DNA of 64,000 bases from assembly GCF_004361065.1 (NCBI RefSeq), contig NZ_SELT01000001.1, positions 278,939 through 342,938 of the forward strand, in the 5' to 3' direction. A program made the position numbers and the translations under genes. This document shows positions 42,106 to 51,538 of the stretch, in pieces. The notes beneath the pieces were generated by a model. It was given only the letters and a program-made list of their open reading frames with translations. It was not told where the DNA came from and searched no databases. Position 1 is the stretch's first letter; each line of letters begins with the position of its first letter. Source of the stretch: Cognatilysobacter terrigena. Its GTDB lineage: Bacteria; Pseudomonadota; Gammaproteobacteria; Xanthomonadales; Xanthomonadaceae.

Positions 42106-42291
42106 ATGAGCAAGCGAGAGCTGATCGAACCGAATCCCGGCGACAAGCGTTACGTGCGTCGCGACGAGAAGGGTCGCTTCACCGAATCCGACGACGTCGG
42201 CCGTTCGTTGTCGCAGGACCGCAAGCGCCACGCCGAGAACGACGCGGGCCCCGGCCAGGGCGATCGCGGCGACCGCCAGCGCAGTCACTGA
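42106..42291 (+). CDS. Small conserved hypothetical protein (61 aa)
   Basis: A 61-residue hydrophilic protein beginning MSKRELIEPNPGDKRYVRRDEKGRF, rich in Arg, Asp and Gly with no membrane span. The GDKRYVRRDEKGRFTESDDVGRSLSQDR core is one I recall from short proteins in many proteobacteria, without a known role. ATG 42106 was chosen over an earlier in-frame codon at 42040 because this core starts there; GGAGAG lies a few bases upstream. A hairpin terminator follows. Confidence 0.7.
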   Translation: MSKRELIEPNPGDKRYVRRDEKGRFTESDDVGRSLSQDRKRHAENDAGPGQGDRGDRQRSH

Positions 42292-42308
42292 GTCGCCGGT
42301 CCAGAACG

Positions 42309-42336
42309 AAAAACCCGCGGAGATCCGCGGGTTTTT
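42309..42336. terminator. Bidirectional terminator
   Basis: An 8-bp stem (42314-42321 with 42324-42331, CCCGCGGA and TCCGCGGG) is flanked by five A on the left and five T on the right, so it can end both the 61-aa gene and the RES-domain gene. Confidence 0.88.
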
Positions 42337-42353
42337 CGCATCCGGCGATACGA

Positions 42354-42977
42354 TCAGTGCCGGGTGACGCTGCGAAGTCGCTCGTCGATCTCGATCGCCG
42401 TGACGTGCACGCCCTGGATGAGCGGGGCGTCGACATGCTCGGGATTGATCAGGATGTTGCAGCTCTCCTCCGACAGCGCGCTCGGCACCTGCGCGGCCAG
42501 CGACTGGTGCGCCGACGACCATGCGTCGCCGACCTGCTGCACGTCGGACCGGTAGGGGCGCTCGCGCCAGGTCGACGGATAGGCGTGGACGACGGTGACG
42601 CGCTCGCGCGGCAGATGCGCCTTGGCGAGGTAGGCCGTCTGCGGCGGCTCGCCCTCGCAGTGCGCGAGGAATTCCAGGAGCGCAGCAGAGGGCGACAGCG
42701 ACGCATAGACCGCCGGCGTGCCTTCCGACGTCCAGCGGCCCGCCTTGCTCGGCCCGGCGCCGAACGGCTTGTCCTTCTGGTCCTCGCCGACGATCCGGTA
42801 GACGGTGACGGTGCCCGGGTGCGCCGCGCTGCGCTCGGACGCGCCGAGGCTGTCGCTGGTCGGCGTGGCGGTCAGGTGCACGGTCGCGGAGACCGGATCG
42901 CTGGCCGGGAACGTGTCCTTCAGGGCCTTGTCGAGTTCTTTCTCAGTGGGAATCGGGGGCGTGTGCGAGGTTTGCAT
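42354..42977 (-). CDS. RES-domain protein (NAD+ phosphorylase-like), no antitoxin beside it
   Basis: A 207-residue protein. Residues about 60-205 match the RES fold: VTVYRIVG, GRWTSEGTPAVYASLSPSAALLEFLAH, an RPY-DVQQVGDAW segment, and SALSEESCNILINPEHVDAP. RES toxins such as MbcT and Res break down NAD+, using an Arg, Tyr and Ser/Glu set; Arg in VYR and Tyr in VYAS are visible. The first 55 residues carry ELDKALKDTFPASDPVS, a short motif found in other small proteins. No Xre/DUF2384 antitoxin gene is adjacent. ATG 42977 was chosen because upstream in-frame sequence lies under the transporter gene. Confidence 0.75.
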   Translation of the reverse strand: MQTSHTPPIPTEKELDKALKDTFPASDPVSATVHLTATPTSDSLGASERSAAHPGTVTVYRIVGEDQKDKPFGAGPSKAGRWTSEGTPAVYASLSPSAALLEFLAHCEGEPPQTAYLAKAHLPRERVTVVHAYPSTWRERPYRSDVQQVGDAWSSAHQSLAAQVPSALSEESCNILINPEHVDAPLIQGVHVTAIEIDERLRSVTRH

Positions 42978-43060
42978 GGCGGTCCAGTGGGGCGGGGACG
43001 CGACGCGTCGTCGGACCGGTTTTAACAAGGCGTACTCATCGCACCCGTGAAGCTGCGGCC

Positions 43061-44077
43061 ATGTCGCGTCCGCCCGCTCCTGTCGCCGCCACCGCCAAGT
43101 CGGTGCCCCCCACGCTGCGTGCGCTGCTGTTCGAGAGCGACCACCCCAGCCGCGAGGTCGCGCCTGACGACCTGCACGCGCACGCACCGGTGCCGGACCA
43201 GCGCCTGTTGTGGGTCGATGTCGTGCGCTCGGACGGCCTTCCGGAAACGCTGTCGGCACTCGGCGCAAATCCCGGCCGTCTCGATCCGGATGCATCGGGC
43301 GAACTCGGCCTCGCGATCGAAGGCGACTGGAAGTACCTCCACGTGCGCGCGCTCAACTGGCACGACGGCAGCCGGCCGAGCCACATACCGGTCGCGTTCG
43401 GCGTCGGCCCGAACATCGTGCTGAGCGTTCACCGCGAGCCGGTCGACTTCATCTCCAGCGTTCTCGACAACGAAGCCGACCATCTGCGCGTCGGTCGGCT
43501 CGAAGCCACGAGCTTCGCGACCACGCTGCTCGATCGCATGCTCACCGACTACCTCGACGCGCGCGACGCCTTCGAAACGCGGCTCGACCGCCTCGAGCTG
43601 CTGATCCTGCGACGCCCGAAACCGTCGCACCTCGCCGAGTTGCAGGCGCTGCGTCATCTCGCGTCGCGGCTGCGTCGGCATCTCTCGTCGCAACGCGATC
43701 TGTTCGACGCGCTCGGCCGCCCGGACTTCGACCCGCGGCAGTCGGAATCCGCCGAAAAGCACTGCCGACTGGTGAGCACGCGCTACAGCCACGTCATGCA
43801 GTCGATCGAAGCAGCGCGCGAGCTCGTCAATGGCAGTTTCGACCTCTATACGTCGCGCACGGCCGAGAGCACGAACGAAGCCGTGTACACGCTCACGGTC
43901 GTCACCGTCGCGATGGGGCTCGCGGCGACGGTAGCGGGCGTGCTCGGCATGAACTTCGAGGCGCCGCTGTTCAACAGCGGCAAGACCGGCTTCTACATCG
44001 CAGCGGGCTCGATCGTCGCCGTGCTGCTCGTATCGGGGCTCTGGGCGGCGTGGCGACTGCGGCGCGGCGCGAACTAG
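43061..44077 (+). CDS. CorA/ZntB-family divalent cation transporter
   Basis: A 338-residue protein with a large cytosolic N-terminal domain, a long coiled helix (about 160-270) and two C-terminal membrane helices. The signature GMN reads VLGMNFEAP at the end of the first membrane helix. The VALSVHRE-like strand and FAxxLLDRML helix resemble ZntB, which moves Zn(II), as much as CorA (Mg/Co/Ni). The transported ion is not decided by sequence. Confidence 0.88.
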   Translation: MSRPPAPVAATAKSVPPTLRALLFESDHPSREVAPDDLHAHAPVPDQRLLWVDVVRSDGLPETLSALGANPGRLDPDASGELGLAIEGDWKYLHVRALNWHDGSRPSHIPVAFGVGPNIVLSVHREPVDFISSVLDNEADHLRVGRLEATSFATTLLDRMLTDYLDARDAFETRLDRLELLILRRPKPSHLAELQALRHLASRLRRHLSSQRDLFDALGRPDFDPRQSESAEKHCRLVSTRYSHVMQSIEAARELVNGSFDLYTSRTAESTNEAVYTLTVVTVAMGLAATVAGVLGMNFEAPLFNSGKTGFYIAAGSIVAVLLVSGLWAAWRLRRGAN

Positions 44078-44116
44078 CCGACGTGCTCTTCATGAACGTG
44101 TGAGACGATCCCGTTC

Positions 44117-46549
44117 ATGAAACAAAAGAACTCCTCCCGCGGTGGCGCGGGCAAGGGCGGCGGCGACAAGCGCGGCCCGTCGACACCGTCCCGCGGTGCC
44201 CCCTCCAACTCATCCGCCGGCCGACCGGGCGCCCGCGGCAAGCAAGGGCCGCAGCGGCCCGCCTGGATGCCCGAGCCACCACGCGCGATACGCGGACGTC
44301 GCGACGCACCCACCGTCGACCCGCAGGCGCATCGCGAGGCGGCGCGCTACGAGAATCCGATCGCAAGCCGCGAGATGATCCTCGGCCTGCTCGCGGCCGC
44401 CGACGGCCCGCTGCCGATCGAAGTGATCGCCGACCAGCTGCGCATCCACGACGACGAACGCCGCGAAGCACTCGGCTTCCGCCTGCGCGCGATGCTGCGC
44501 GACGGTCAGCTGCTGCAGAACCGCAAGGGCGCGTTCCTGCCGGCGCAGCAGGTCGACCTGATTCCCGGCGTGGTCATCGCGAATCCCGACGGCTACGGCT
44601 TCCTCAAGCCCGATCCGGGCCACGGCGACGACCTGTTCCTTCCGCCGTTCGAGATGCGCCGCGTGATGCACGGCGACCGCGTGCTCGCGAGCGTGACCGG
44701 TGTCGACCGTCGCGGACGTCGCGAAGGTGCGATCGCCGAAATCCTCGAGCGCCGACTGACGCGCCTGATCGGGCGTTACGAAATGCGTGCCGGCGTCGGC
44801 TTCGTGATTCCGGATGATCGCCGCATCCAGCAGGACATCCTGATTCCGCCGAATGCCGCGAACGAGGCGAAGAACGGCCAGCTCGTCGTCTGCGAAATCA
44901 CCGAAATGCCCGACGGCAAGCACGTGCCGGTCGGCCGCATCCTCACGGTGCTCGGCGACAAGCTCACCGCGTCGCTCGCCGTGCAGGCCGCCATCCACGG
45001 CCACGACATTCCGCACGAATTCCCGCAGGCGGTGCTGGAAGAGGCCGCGTCGATTCCGATTGACGTCGATGCCGAAGCGGCGAGCGGTCGCGTCGACCTC
45101 CGCAACGTGCCGCTGGTCACCATCGACGGCGAGGACGCCAAGGATTTCGACGACGCCGTCTACGCCGAACCGAATCGCGACGGGTTCCGGTTGATCGTCG
45201 CGATCGCCGACGTGTCCACCTACGTGCGCCCCGGCACCCCGCTGGACGAGGAGGCGCAGAAGCGCGCGACGTCGGTGTATTTCCCTGGTTTCGTCGTGCC
45301 GATGCTGCCGGAGACTCTGTCGAACGGCATCTGCTCGCTCAAGCCCAAGGTCGACCGCCTGTGCTTCGTCTGCGACATGCAGATCGATCGCAAGGGCCAG
45401 GTCACGTCGTCGAAGTTCTACGAAGCCGTGATGCATTCGCATGCGCGCCTGACGTACACGCAGGTGTGGAACGCGATCGGCGACGGCATCCCCGACGACG
45501 CGCGCGCCGAAGCGCTGGGCGTGATCGGTTCGCTGCTGCCGAACATCCAGAACCTGCACCAGCTCTACGGCAACCTCGCCAAGGCACGCGAGCGCCGCGG
45601 CGCCATCGAGTTCGAATCGGGCGAAGTGCGCTTCGTCATCGGCCCGCAGGGCGAGGTCGTGCAGGCCGGCATGCTCCAGCGCAACGATGCTCACAAGCTG
45701 ATCGAGGAATGCATGATCGCGGCGAACGTCGAAGCCGCGAAGTTCCTGATCGAAGGCGACGTGCCGGCGCCGTTCCGCATCCACGAGCGCCCGCCCGAGC
45801 AGAAGTACGAAGACCTGCTCGAATTCCTCAAGGAGTTCGGGCTCAGTCTGCCGGCGTGGTCGAAGGTGCGCCCCAAGGATTTCACCGCACTGCTCAAGAA
45901 GATCCGCGAGCGCCCCGATGCAGCGCTGCTCGAATCCGTGCTGCTGCGCAGCCAGGCGCTTGCGGTGTACGCGCCGACCAACGTCGGCCACTTCGGTCTT
46001 GCGCTCGATGCGTACGCGCATTTCACCTCGCCGATCCGTCGTTATCCCGACCTGCTCGTGCATCGCGCCATCAAGCACGTGCTGAGCGGCGCCAAGCCGG
46101 AGAAGTTCCGTTATTCGCCGAGTGCGATGGCGCAGCTCGCGCTGGAAAGCTCGGAGCGCTCGCGACGTGCGGACGAAGCCTCGCGCGAGGTCGACGAACG
46201 CTATCGCGCCGCGTGGATGGAGCAGCACGTCGGCAGCGAGTTCGATGGAACCATCAGCGGCGTGACGAGCTTCGGCCTGTTCATCGAGCTCGACGAATCG
46301 AAGGTCAACGGACTCGTGCACGTCACGCAGCTGCCGAACGACTTCTACCACTTCGATCCAATCCGCAAGACGCTGACCGGCGAGCGCCGCGGTCGTGAAT
46401 ACCGGTTGGGCGATCGGGTGCGGATCGTTGTGCTGAAGGCGAGCGTGGAGGATCGGCGCATCGACTTCCGTCTGGTCGAGGAGGGCGGCGGATTGAAGCC
46501 GCCGCCGCCGCGAGGGCAGCCGGCGAAGCGGAAGAAGCAGCCGTATTGA
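44117..46549 (+). CDS. rnr: Ribonuclease R
   Basis: An 810-residue 3'-5' exoribonuclease. A basic Gly/Lys-rich N tail precedes a helix-turn-helix region (about 75-130), cold-shock domains (about 135-300), the RNB catalytic domain with the Asp cluster IDGEDAKDFDDAVYAE and YAHFTSPIRRYPDLLVHRAIKH, and an S1 domain (about 705-790, GSEFDGTISGVTSFGLFIELDESKVNGLVHV). The C terminus is Pro/Lys-rich. RNase R degrades structured RNA and helps with rRNA and trans-translation turnover. rlmB downstream is a common neighbour. Confidence 0.95.
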   Translation: MKQKNSSRGGAGKGGGDKRGPSTPSRGAPSNSSAGRPGARGKQGPQRPAWMPEPPRAIRGRRDAPTVDPQAHREAARYENPIASREMILGLLAAADGPLPIEVIADQLRIHDDERREALGFRLRAMLRDGQLLQNRKGAFLPAQQVDLIPGVVIANPDGYGFLKPDPGHGDDLFLPPFEMRRVMHGDRVLASVTGVDRRGRREGAIAEILERRLTRLIGRYEMRAGVGFVIPDDRRIQQDILIPPNAANEAKNGQLVVCEITEMPDGKHVPVGRILTVLGDKLTASLAVQAAIHGHDIPHEFPQAVLEEAASIPIDVDAEAASGRVDLRNVPLVTIDGEDAKDFDDAVYAEPNRDGFRLIVAIADVSTYVRPGTPLDEEAQKRATSVYFPGFVVPMLPETLSNGICSLKPKVDRLCFVCDMQIDRKGQVTSSKFYEAVMHSHARLTYTQVWNAIGDGIPDDARAEALGVIGSLLPNIQNLHQLYGNLAKARERRGAIEFESGEVRFVIGPQGEVVQAGMLQRNDAHKLIEECMIAANVEAAKFLIEGDVPAPFRIHERPPEQKYEDLLEFLKEFGLSLPAWSKVRPKDFTALLKKIRERPDAALLESVLLRSQALAVYAPTNVGHFGLALDAYAHFTSPIRRYPDLLVHRAIKHVLSGAKPEKFRYSPSAMAQLALESSERSRRADEASREVDERYRAAWMEQHVGSEFDGTISGVTSFGLFIELDESKVNGLVHVTQLPNDFYHFDPIRKTLTGERRGREYRLGDRVRIVVLKASVEDRRIDFRLVEEGGGLKPPPPRGQPAKRKKQPY

Positions 46550-46698
46550 TCGATCGGGCGGGCTGCCGAGAATGGTGGCCCGACGCGTCCCAACGGATGG
46601 GCAAGCAGGGAAGCGGGTCTTCTCCCGCGTAGCGACGCGTTAGGGGCCGTCGCAGGCGGATTTGGTCGCGGCGCGCCGCACCGCGGCACAATAGGCGC

Positions 46699-47460
46699 AT
46701 GAGCAAACAGAACCAGTGGATCGCCGGCATCAACGCGGTGTCGGCGGCGCTCCAGAACGACGCGGAAAACGTGCGCGAGGTGCTTCTCGAGGCCGGCGCG
46801 AAGAATCCGCGCATCCAGGAGATCGAGTCGCAGGCGCGCCGCATGGACATTCCCGTGCGTCGCGTCGCGCAGCAAGCGCTCGACGGCGCGGCGGGTGGCC
46901 TGCGCCACCAGGGCGCGATCGCGCGCTACATCGCGGCGCGCACCTGGAGCGAGAACGAGCTCGAAGAGCTGATCCAGGCGGCCGACGGCCGCGCGCTCGT
47001 CTTGATCCTCGATGGCGTGCAGGACCCGCACAACCTCGGCGCCTGCCTACGCAGCGCGGCGGCGGCGGGCGCGACCGCCGTGGTCATCCCGAAGGACAAG
47101 TCCGTGCAGGTCAATGCGACGGTGCGCAAGACATCCGCGGGTGCCGCCGACGCGGTGCCGGTCGTGCCGGTCACCAACCTCGCGCGCACCATGAAGGACC
47201 TGCAGCAGCTCGGCGTCTGGCTGTACGGCCTCGCGGGTGAAGCGGAAAGTTCGTTCTACGCGCTGGACCTGCGCGGCAACGTCGGCCTCGTGCTGGGCGG
47301 TGAGGCCGACGGCCTGCGTCGCCTGACGCGCGATACCTGCGACGGCCTCGTCTCGGTGCCGATGCCCGGCGCCGCGCAGACCGGTGTCGAAAGCCTCAAC
47401 GTGTCGGTGACGGCGGGCGTGACGCTGTTCGAAGCCGTGCGTCAGCGGAGTGCAGGCTGA
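46699..47460 (+). CDS. rlmB: 23S rRNA (guanosine(2251)-2'-O)-methyltransferase RlmB
   Basis: A 253-residue SPOUT methyltransferase. An N-terminal substrate-binding domain (WIAGINAVSAALQNDAENVREVLLE) is followed by the knotted SAM domain with LVLILDGVQDPHNLGACLRSAAAAGATAV, GLVLGGEADGLRR and the C-terminal knot SLNVSVTAGVTLFEAVRQR. It modifies G2251 of 23S rRNA. It follows rnr after 149 bases and overlaps the next start (TGATG). Confidence 0.95.
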   Translation: MSKQNQWIAGINAVSAALQNDAENVREVLLEAGAKNPRIQEIESQARRMDIPVRRVAQQALDGAAGGLRHQGAIARYIAARTWSENELEELIQAADGRALVLILDGVQDPHNLGACLRSAAAAGATAVVIPKDKSVQVNATVRKTSAGAADAVPVVPVTNLARTMKDLQQLGVWLYGLAGEAESSFYALDLRGNVGLVLGGEADGLRRLTRDTCDGLVSVPMPGAAQTGVESLNVSVTAGVTLFEAVRQRSAG

Positions 47461-47729
47461 TGGACGACGGCGCGCTCATCTCGCTGCACTGGTACGACGT
47501 GGTCGGCCTCGGCGGCTCCTTCGCGATTCTGCTCGCGTTCTATCTCGCGCAGTCGCGGCGCCTCTCCGCCACCGGCATCCCGTACCAGCTGCTCAACCTG
47601 CTCGGCGCGGCGGCGGTGCTGGTGTCGCTGGTCGGCACGTTCAACCTGTCGGTCGCGCTGCTCGAGAGCGCATGGATCGCCGTCAGCGCCTACGGCATCG
47701 CCCGGTCCCTGCGGGAACGCGGCCGCTGA
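47460..47729 (+). CDS. CBU_0592-like small membrane protein
   Basis: An 89-residue inner-membrane protein with three hydrophobic segments: WYDVVGLGGSFAILLAFYLA, PYQLLNLLGAAAVLVSLVG and ALLESAWIAVSAYGIA. Spacing and the YQLLNLLGA element match the CBU_0592 domain, whose function is unknown. Its ATG overlaps the rlmB stop, implying co-translation. Confidence 0.8.
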   Translation: MDDGALISLHWYDVVGLGGSFAILLAFYLAQSRRLSATGIPYQLLNLLGAAAVLVSLVGTFNLSVALLESAWIAVSAYGIARSLRERGR

Positions 47730-47902
47730 CATCGGCGGGCGCTGCATCCGCCCGCCGCCTCCGTCCGTAGTCAGCCCCGTACGCGCGCCATTCCGGCGTG
47801 CTTGCGAGGGCCCGCGACGGATGGCATAACGCTCCGGCCCTCGGCACTCGAGCGAGGGATGCAGTGATCGTCATCGCCCCCACCGGATTCCGCGAGGCAC
47901 CC

Positions 47903-48463
47903 ATGCTCACTGCCGCGAGCGACACGGACGCGCACGTCGATCTGTTGCTGGACGTCGCCCAGGGCGACCGCGACGCGTTCGAGCGCCTCTATCGCGCCGC
48001 ATCGCCGCGACTGTTCTCGATCTGCCTGCGCCTGCTGCCGGACCGTGCCGAGGCCGAAGACGTGCTTCAGGAAGTCTTCGCAGCGATCTGGCACAAGGCC
48101 GAGCAGTTCGATCCGGCGCGCGCGAACGCGATGGCGTGGATGGCGATGATCGCGCGCAATCGCTGCATCGACCGCCTGCGTTCGCCGGGGCACACGGTGC
48201 GCACCACCGCGATCGAACTCGGCGAGGAATTGCCCGATCACGGTGAAACCCCGATCGACGCCGCCGTCGCGTCCGACGACCGCGAACGCCTGCAGCGCTG
48301 CATGCAGCGCCTCGACGAGCGACGTCGCGGCCTCATCCGCACTGCGTTCTTCGATGGCGCGACGTACGAAGAACTCGCGACGCGCTCCGGCGCGCCACTG
48401 GGCTCGGTAAAGAGCTGGATCCGACGCGGCCTGCTGCAGCTTCGCGCGTGCCTGGAGCAATGA
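47903..48463 (+). CDS. ECF-type RNA polymerase sigma factor (SigK-like)
   Basis: A 186-residue extracytoplasmic-function sigma factor. Region 2 is FERLYRAASPRLFSICLRLLPDRAEAEDVLQEVFAAIWHKAEQFDPARANAMAWMAMIARNRCIDRLR; region 4 is RRGLIRTAFFDGATYEELATRSGAPLGSVKSWIRRGLLQLR. ATG 47903 follows GAGG (47894-47897); a GTG at 47861 is an alternative. The adjacent gene is its anti-sigma factor, as in SigK-RskA pairs. It may control a stress or copper response. Confidence 0.88.
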   Translation: MLTAASDTDAHVDLLLDVAQGDRDAFERLYRAASPRLFSICLRLLPDRAEAEDVLQEVFAAIWHKAEQFDPARANAMAWMAMIARNRCIDRLRSPGHTVRTTAIELGEELPDHGETPIDAAVASDDRERLQRCMQRLDERRRGLIRTAFFDGATYEELATRSGAPLGSVKSWIRRGLLQLRACLEQ

Positions 48464-49218
48464 CCATGCGCGAACACGATCTCGACCGCGATCCGCCCTC
48501 CGCCGACCTGCTGGCCGGCGAATACGTGCTCGGCGTGCTCGACGCGCGCACGCGCCGTGAAGCGCGCCTGCGCGCCGCACATGACACCGCATTCGCGCGC
48601 CTGATCGACGACTGGGCGCGTCGTCTTGACCCGTTGCACGATGAGTTGCCCGCAGCGAGCGTGCCCGCGCATGTCTGGCCACGGTTGCGCACGCGCCTGG
48701 GCTGGTCGCCGGTGGAACGCGCATCGGCGCCGGGCGTCGGATTCTGGAAGGCGGCGACGGCGGCCGGGTTCGCCATTGCAGCGGCGCTCGCGGTCGTCGC
48801 GGTGAAGGTGCCGCGCACGGCGGCGCCGACTGCGCCGGTTGCGTCGACGCAGAAGCCTGCGATGCCAACGGTGATGCCGGAGATGCCGGTCACCCGCCTG
48901 GTCACCGATCGCGGGCAGATCGCGTATCTCGCGACGGTCGACGCGCACGGCGGCGGCATGTGGCTGGTTCCGGTGCCGGGCACGGTTCCGGAAGGCCAGC
49001 AGGCGCCGGTGCTGTGGCTGATCGCGCCGGGGCACAAGCCGAAGTCGTTGGGCTACGTCGGCGCGTCGAAGTCGCATTGGGTCGACGTGCCGAAGGACGA
49101 GCTGCACGCCGGCATGCAGTCCGGTTGGACGGTCGCGATCACCATGGAGCCGGTGCAACCGGTGGCGCCGCAGGTGCCGTCGTCGAAACCGATGGCCGCG
49201 GGCACGCTGTCGCTCTAA
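48460..49218 (+). CDS. Anti-sigma factor of the RskA/ChrR class
   Basis: A 252-residue protein beginning at ATG 48460, which overlaps the sigma stop (ATGA). Residues about 10-70 form the cytosolic sigma-binding domain (DLLAGEYVLGVLDARTRREARLRAAHDTAFARLIDDWARRLDPLHDEL). One membrane helix (about 105-125) is followed by a periplasmic RskA C-terminal domain (YLATVDAHGGGMWLVPVPGTVPEGQQAPVLWLIAPG, WVDVPKDELHAGMQSGWTVAITMEP). No zinc-binding HxxxCxxC motif is seen. Release of the sigma factor by stress is inferred. Confidence 0.87.
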   Translation: MTMREHDLDRDPPSADLLAGEYVLGVLDARTRREARLRAAHDTAFARLIDDWARRLDPLHDELPAASVPAHVWPRLRTRLGWSPVERASAPGVGFWKAATAAGFAIAAALAVVAVKVPRTAAPTAPVASTQKPAMPTVMPEMPVTRLVTDRGQIAYLATVDAHGGGMWLVPVPGTVPEGQQAPVLWLIAPGHKPKSLGYVGASKSHWVDVPKDELHAGMQSGWTVAITMEPVQPVAPQVPSSKPMAAGTLSL

Positions 49219-49222
49219 TGCG

Positions 49223-49858
49223 TCAGCCTTCGGACGGTGCGGGCGCCGCGACGCCTGCGCCGCCGAGCATCGGCCAGGCGTTGACGATCTTGCAGAAGAG
49301 TTCCGCCGTGCGCTCGGCGTCGTACACCGCCGAGTGCGCTTCGCTCGCGTTCCACTCGATGCCGGCGGCCTGCAACGCGCGGCCGAGCACGGTCTGTCCG
49401 TAGGCGACGCCCGCGAGCGACACGGTGTCGAACACGCTGAAGGGATGGAACGGATTGCGCTGATGCCGCGATCGCGCCACCGCGGCATTGAGGAAGTTGA
49501 GATCGAAGTGCGCGTTGTGGCCGACGAGGATCGCGCGCTGGCAGCCGTGCTTCTTCATCGCAGCGCGCACCGGTGCGAATACGACGTCAAGCGCCTGCCG
49601 CTCGTTCTTCGCGTCGCGGAACGGGTGGTCGATGATGATGCCGGTGACTTCCAGCGACTTCGGATCGATCTCCGTGCCCGGCGCGGGCATCACGTGCGCG
49701 CTCGTGGTCGGGCACGGCACGAGCCGACCTGCATCGTCGAGATCGAGCGGCACCGCTGCGATCTCGAGCAACGCGTGGCGGTTCCAGTCGAAGCCGCCCG
49801 TCTCGACGTCGACGACGACCGGCAGGAAGCCGCGAAAGCGCGTGGCAAGTGAGGGCAC
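49223..49858 (-). CDS. rnt: Ribonuclease T
   Basis: A 211-residue DEDDh 3'-5' exonuclease that trims tRNA and 23S rRNA ends. Acidic residues lie in VVDVETGGF, the helix MLEIAAVPL region, [11 protein letters not shown] and [15 protein letters not shown], giving the DEDDh set with the His of SAVYD. The opening [22 protein letters not shown] aligns with E. coli Rnt. I chose GTG 49858 as the start since that is the nearest start codon before the alignment; no clear ribosome site precedes it. It ends five bases from the anti-sigma stop. Confidence 0.85.
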   Translation of the reverse strand: MPSLATRFRGFLPVVVDVETGGFDWNRHALLEIAAVPLDLDDAGRLVPCPTTSAHVMPAPGTEIDPKSLEVTGIIIDHPFRDAKNERQALDVVFAPVRAAMKKHGCQRAILVGHNAHFDLNFLNAAVARSRHQRNPFHPFSVFDTVSLAGVAYGQTVLGRALQAAGIEWNASEAHSAVYDAERTAELFCKIVNAWPMLGGAGVAAPAPSEG

Positions 49859-49916
49859 GGGAGGCGGGGGCGGTGGTGCGGCCGGGAAGCCTAGCAGACA
49901 GGCCCGCGCGCGGCCG

Positions 49917-50672
49917 TCAGCCCGCGGCGCGCGTGCCGAGCACGATGCGGTCGCGGCGATAGTCTTCGAGCAGCGCGATGCCGGCGTCGACGAATGCCTC
50001 GACGTCGGGCGCAGCGACCTCATGCGCGAGCGCTCGGAGGTGCGTGTCGCCGGTCGCTGCGGGAACGTCGATGAGGCGCTGCAGCAGATGGAACGCCAGC
50101 AGGCTGAGGGCGTGGAAACCGACGCTGCCGTCGTCGTGACGATGCACGAGCAGCAGTGTCGGTTCCGGCGACTCGGGGACGGCACCGGGCGCGATGCGCT
50201 CCACGGGCCAGTCGTAGGCGAGCGGCCAGGCGAGCGGCGACACCACCGGCACGCCGTTGCGCAGGTCGCCGTGTGGATCGTGCGGAATCCGCGCCGGCGA
50301 CTCGTCGCTGATCTGCAGCGCGAGCTCGACCCATTCGTAATGCGCGAGTTCGCGCAGCCAAGGTGGGTCGCTTCGGGCGGCGTCGGCACGCGCGTCGAGG
50401 TAGCGCAACAGTTCGCGCGGCAGCTCGGTGAACACCGGCGTGCGTGCATCGTGCTCGCGAAGGAAGTCGCGGATGAGCACGCGCCAGGCGTCGCCGAGCG
50501 TCGCACGTGTCACGGGGAACGTGCCGGCCAGCAAGGACTCGACGTTGTTGAAGACGAGGTCGGCATAGACCTTGAGTCGACGCGCTTCGATGTCGACGGG
50601 CGCCGTCGCGCGCTCGGGATCGCGGACGTAGGCCGCCAGCGCGTCCAACGAATCGAACGACTCAGGCGGCAT
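49917..50672 (-). CDS. HvfC/BufC-like RiPP-modification partner (DUF2063)
   Basis: A 251-residue protein of the DUF2063/'HvfC' family. The N-terminal helical domain reads [63 protein letters not shown], and the C-terminal part is a second alpha/beta region. HvfC proteins bind the precursor and assist the DUF692 enzyme in modifying its cysteines. Its start overlaps the DUF692 gene by 11 bases. Confidence 0.85.
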   Translation of the reverse strand: MPPESFDSLDALAAYVRDPERATAPVDIEARRLKVYADLVFNNVESLLAGTFPVTRATLGDAWRVLIRDFLREHDARTPVFTELPRELLRYLDARADAARSDPPWLRELAHYEWVELALQISDESPARIPHDPHGDLRNGVPVVSPLAWPLAYDWPVERIAPGAVPESPEPTLLLVHRHDDGSVGFHALSLLAFHLLQRLIDVPAATGDTHLRALAHEVAAPDVEAFVDAGIALLEDYRRDRIVLGTRAAG

Positions 50673-51528
50673 CGCGACGACCGCGTGTCGCCTGCGCGAG
50701 GCGGGTGCGCACGCCACCGAGTTCGGAGAGCAGCTCGTCGAACGGTGGCAGGTTGAAGTCGCGCTCGAGCAACGTCGGGCGTGGACCGAAGCGTGCGTAG
50801 GTCGCGTCGAGCAGATCCCAGACCGGCGTGCTGACCGACGCGCCGTGCGTATCGATCTTCAGGTCGTCGGCTTCGTCGTAATGCCCGGCGACGTGGATGT
50901 AGGCGATGCGGTCGCCCGGCAGGCCCGCGAGGAACTCACGCGCGTCGTAGCGATGATTGGTCGCGTTGACGACGATGTTGTTGACGTCGAGGAGCAGGTC
51001 GCAGTCCGCCCGATGGAGCACGTCGTTGATGAAGTCGATTTCGCGCATGGCCGCGTCGTCGCCGGTGGCGAGTGTCGCGTAGTAGGAGATGTTTTCGACG
51101 GCGATGCGCCGGCCCAGGACGTCCTGCGTGCGGCGGATGCGCGCGACGACGTGGTCGACCGCCGCGCGATGGAACGGCAGTGGCATCAGGTCGTACAGCT
51201 GGCCGCGTGCGTCGGTGCACGCGGAGAGATGTTCGCTGTAGATCGGGCTGTCGAAGCGGTCGAGGAAACGCCACAGTTTGGCGAGCAACGTTTCATCGAG
51301 TTCGCCCGGTCCGCCGAGCGAGAGCGACAGGCCGTGGCAGACCACCGGCCAACGCGATGCGATCGCCTCGAACGCATCGCCGAGCGCGCCACCGACGCCG
51401 ATCCAGTTTTCGGGCGCGACTTCGATGAAGTCGATCGCGTCATCCGATGCGGCCTGCAGCGGACCCAGCAGGGCCCGCCGCAGGCCGAGACCTGCGGCAT
51501 CCGCGGCGAGAGGGCGGGCCGCAGCCAT
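50662..51528 (-). CDS. DUF692 multinuclear iron oxidative enzyme (HvfB/BufB-like)
   Basis: A 288-residue TIM-barrel protein of the DUF692 (MbnB-like, MNIO) family, which uses two or three iron atoms and oxygen to convert precursor cysteines into heterocycles. Likely metal-ligand positions: [32 protein letters not shown] Glu, [28 protein letters not shown] and [11 protein letters not shown]. It lies ten bases after the precursor gene (51539) and overlaps the HvfC-like gene, so all three form one operon. Here the substrate should be the adjacent precursor. Confidence 0.88.
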   Translation of the reverse strand: MAAARPLAADAAGLGLRRALLGPLQAASDDAIDFIEVAPENWIGVGGALGDAFEAIASRWPVVCHGLSLSLGGPGELDETLLAKLWRFLDRFDSPIYSEHLSACTDARGQLYDLMPLPFHRAAVDHVVARIRRTQDVLGRRIAVENISYYATLATGDDAAMREIDFINDVLHRADCDLLLDVNNIVVNATNHRYDAREFLAGLPGDRIAYIHVAGHYDEADDLKIDTHGASVSTPVWDLLDATYARFGPRPTLLERDFNLPPFDELLSELGGVRTRLAQATRGRRDAA

Positions 51529-51538
51529 CAATCTGCGA

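Noticed and set aside
41884..43060. Possible integrated island next to tRNA-Leu
   Set aside because: No integrase, repeated tRNA 3' end or compositional break was seen; only the 61-aa gene and the RES gene are present.
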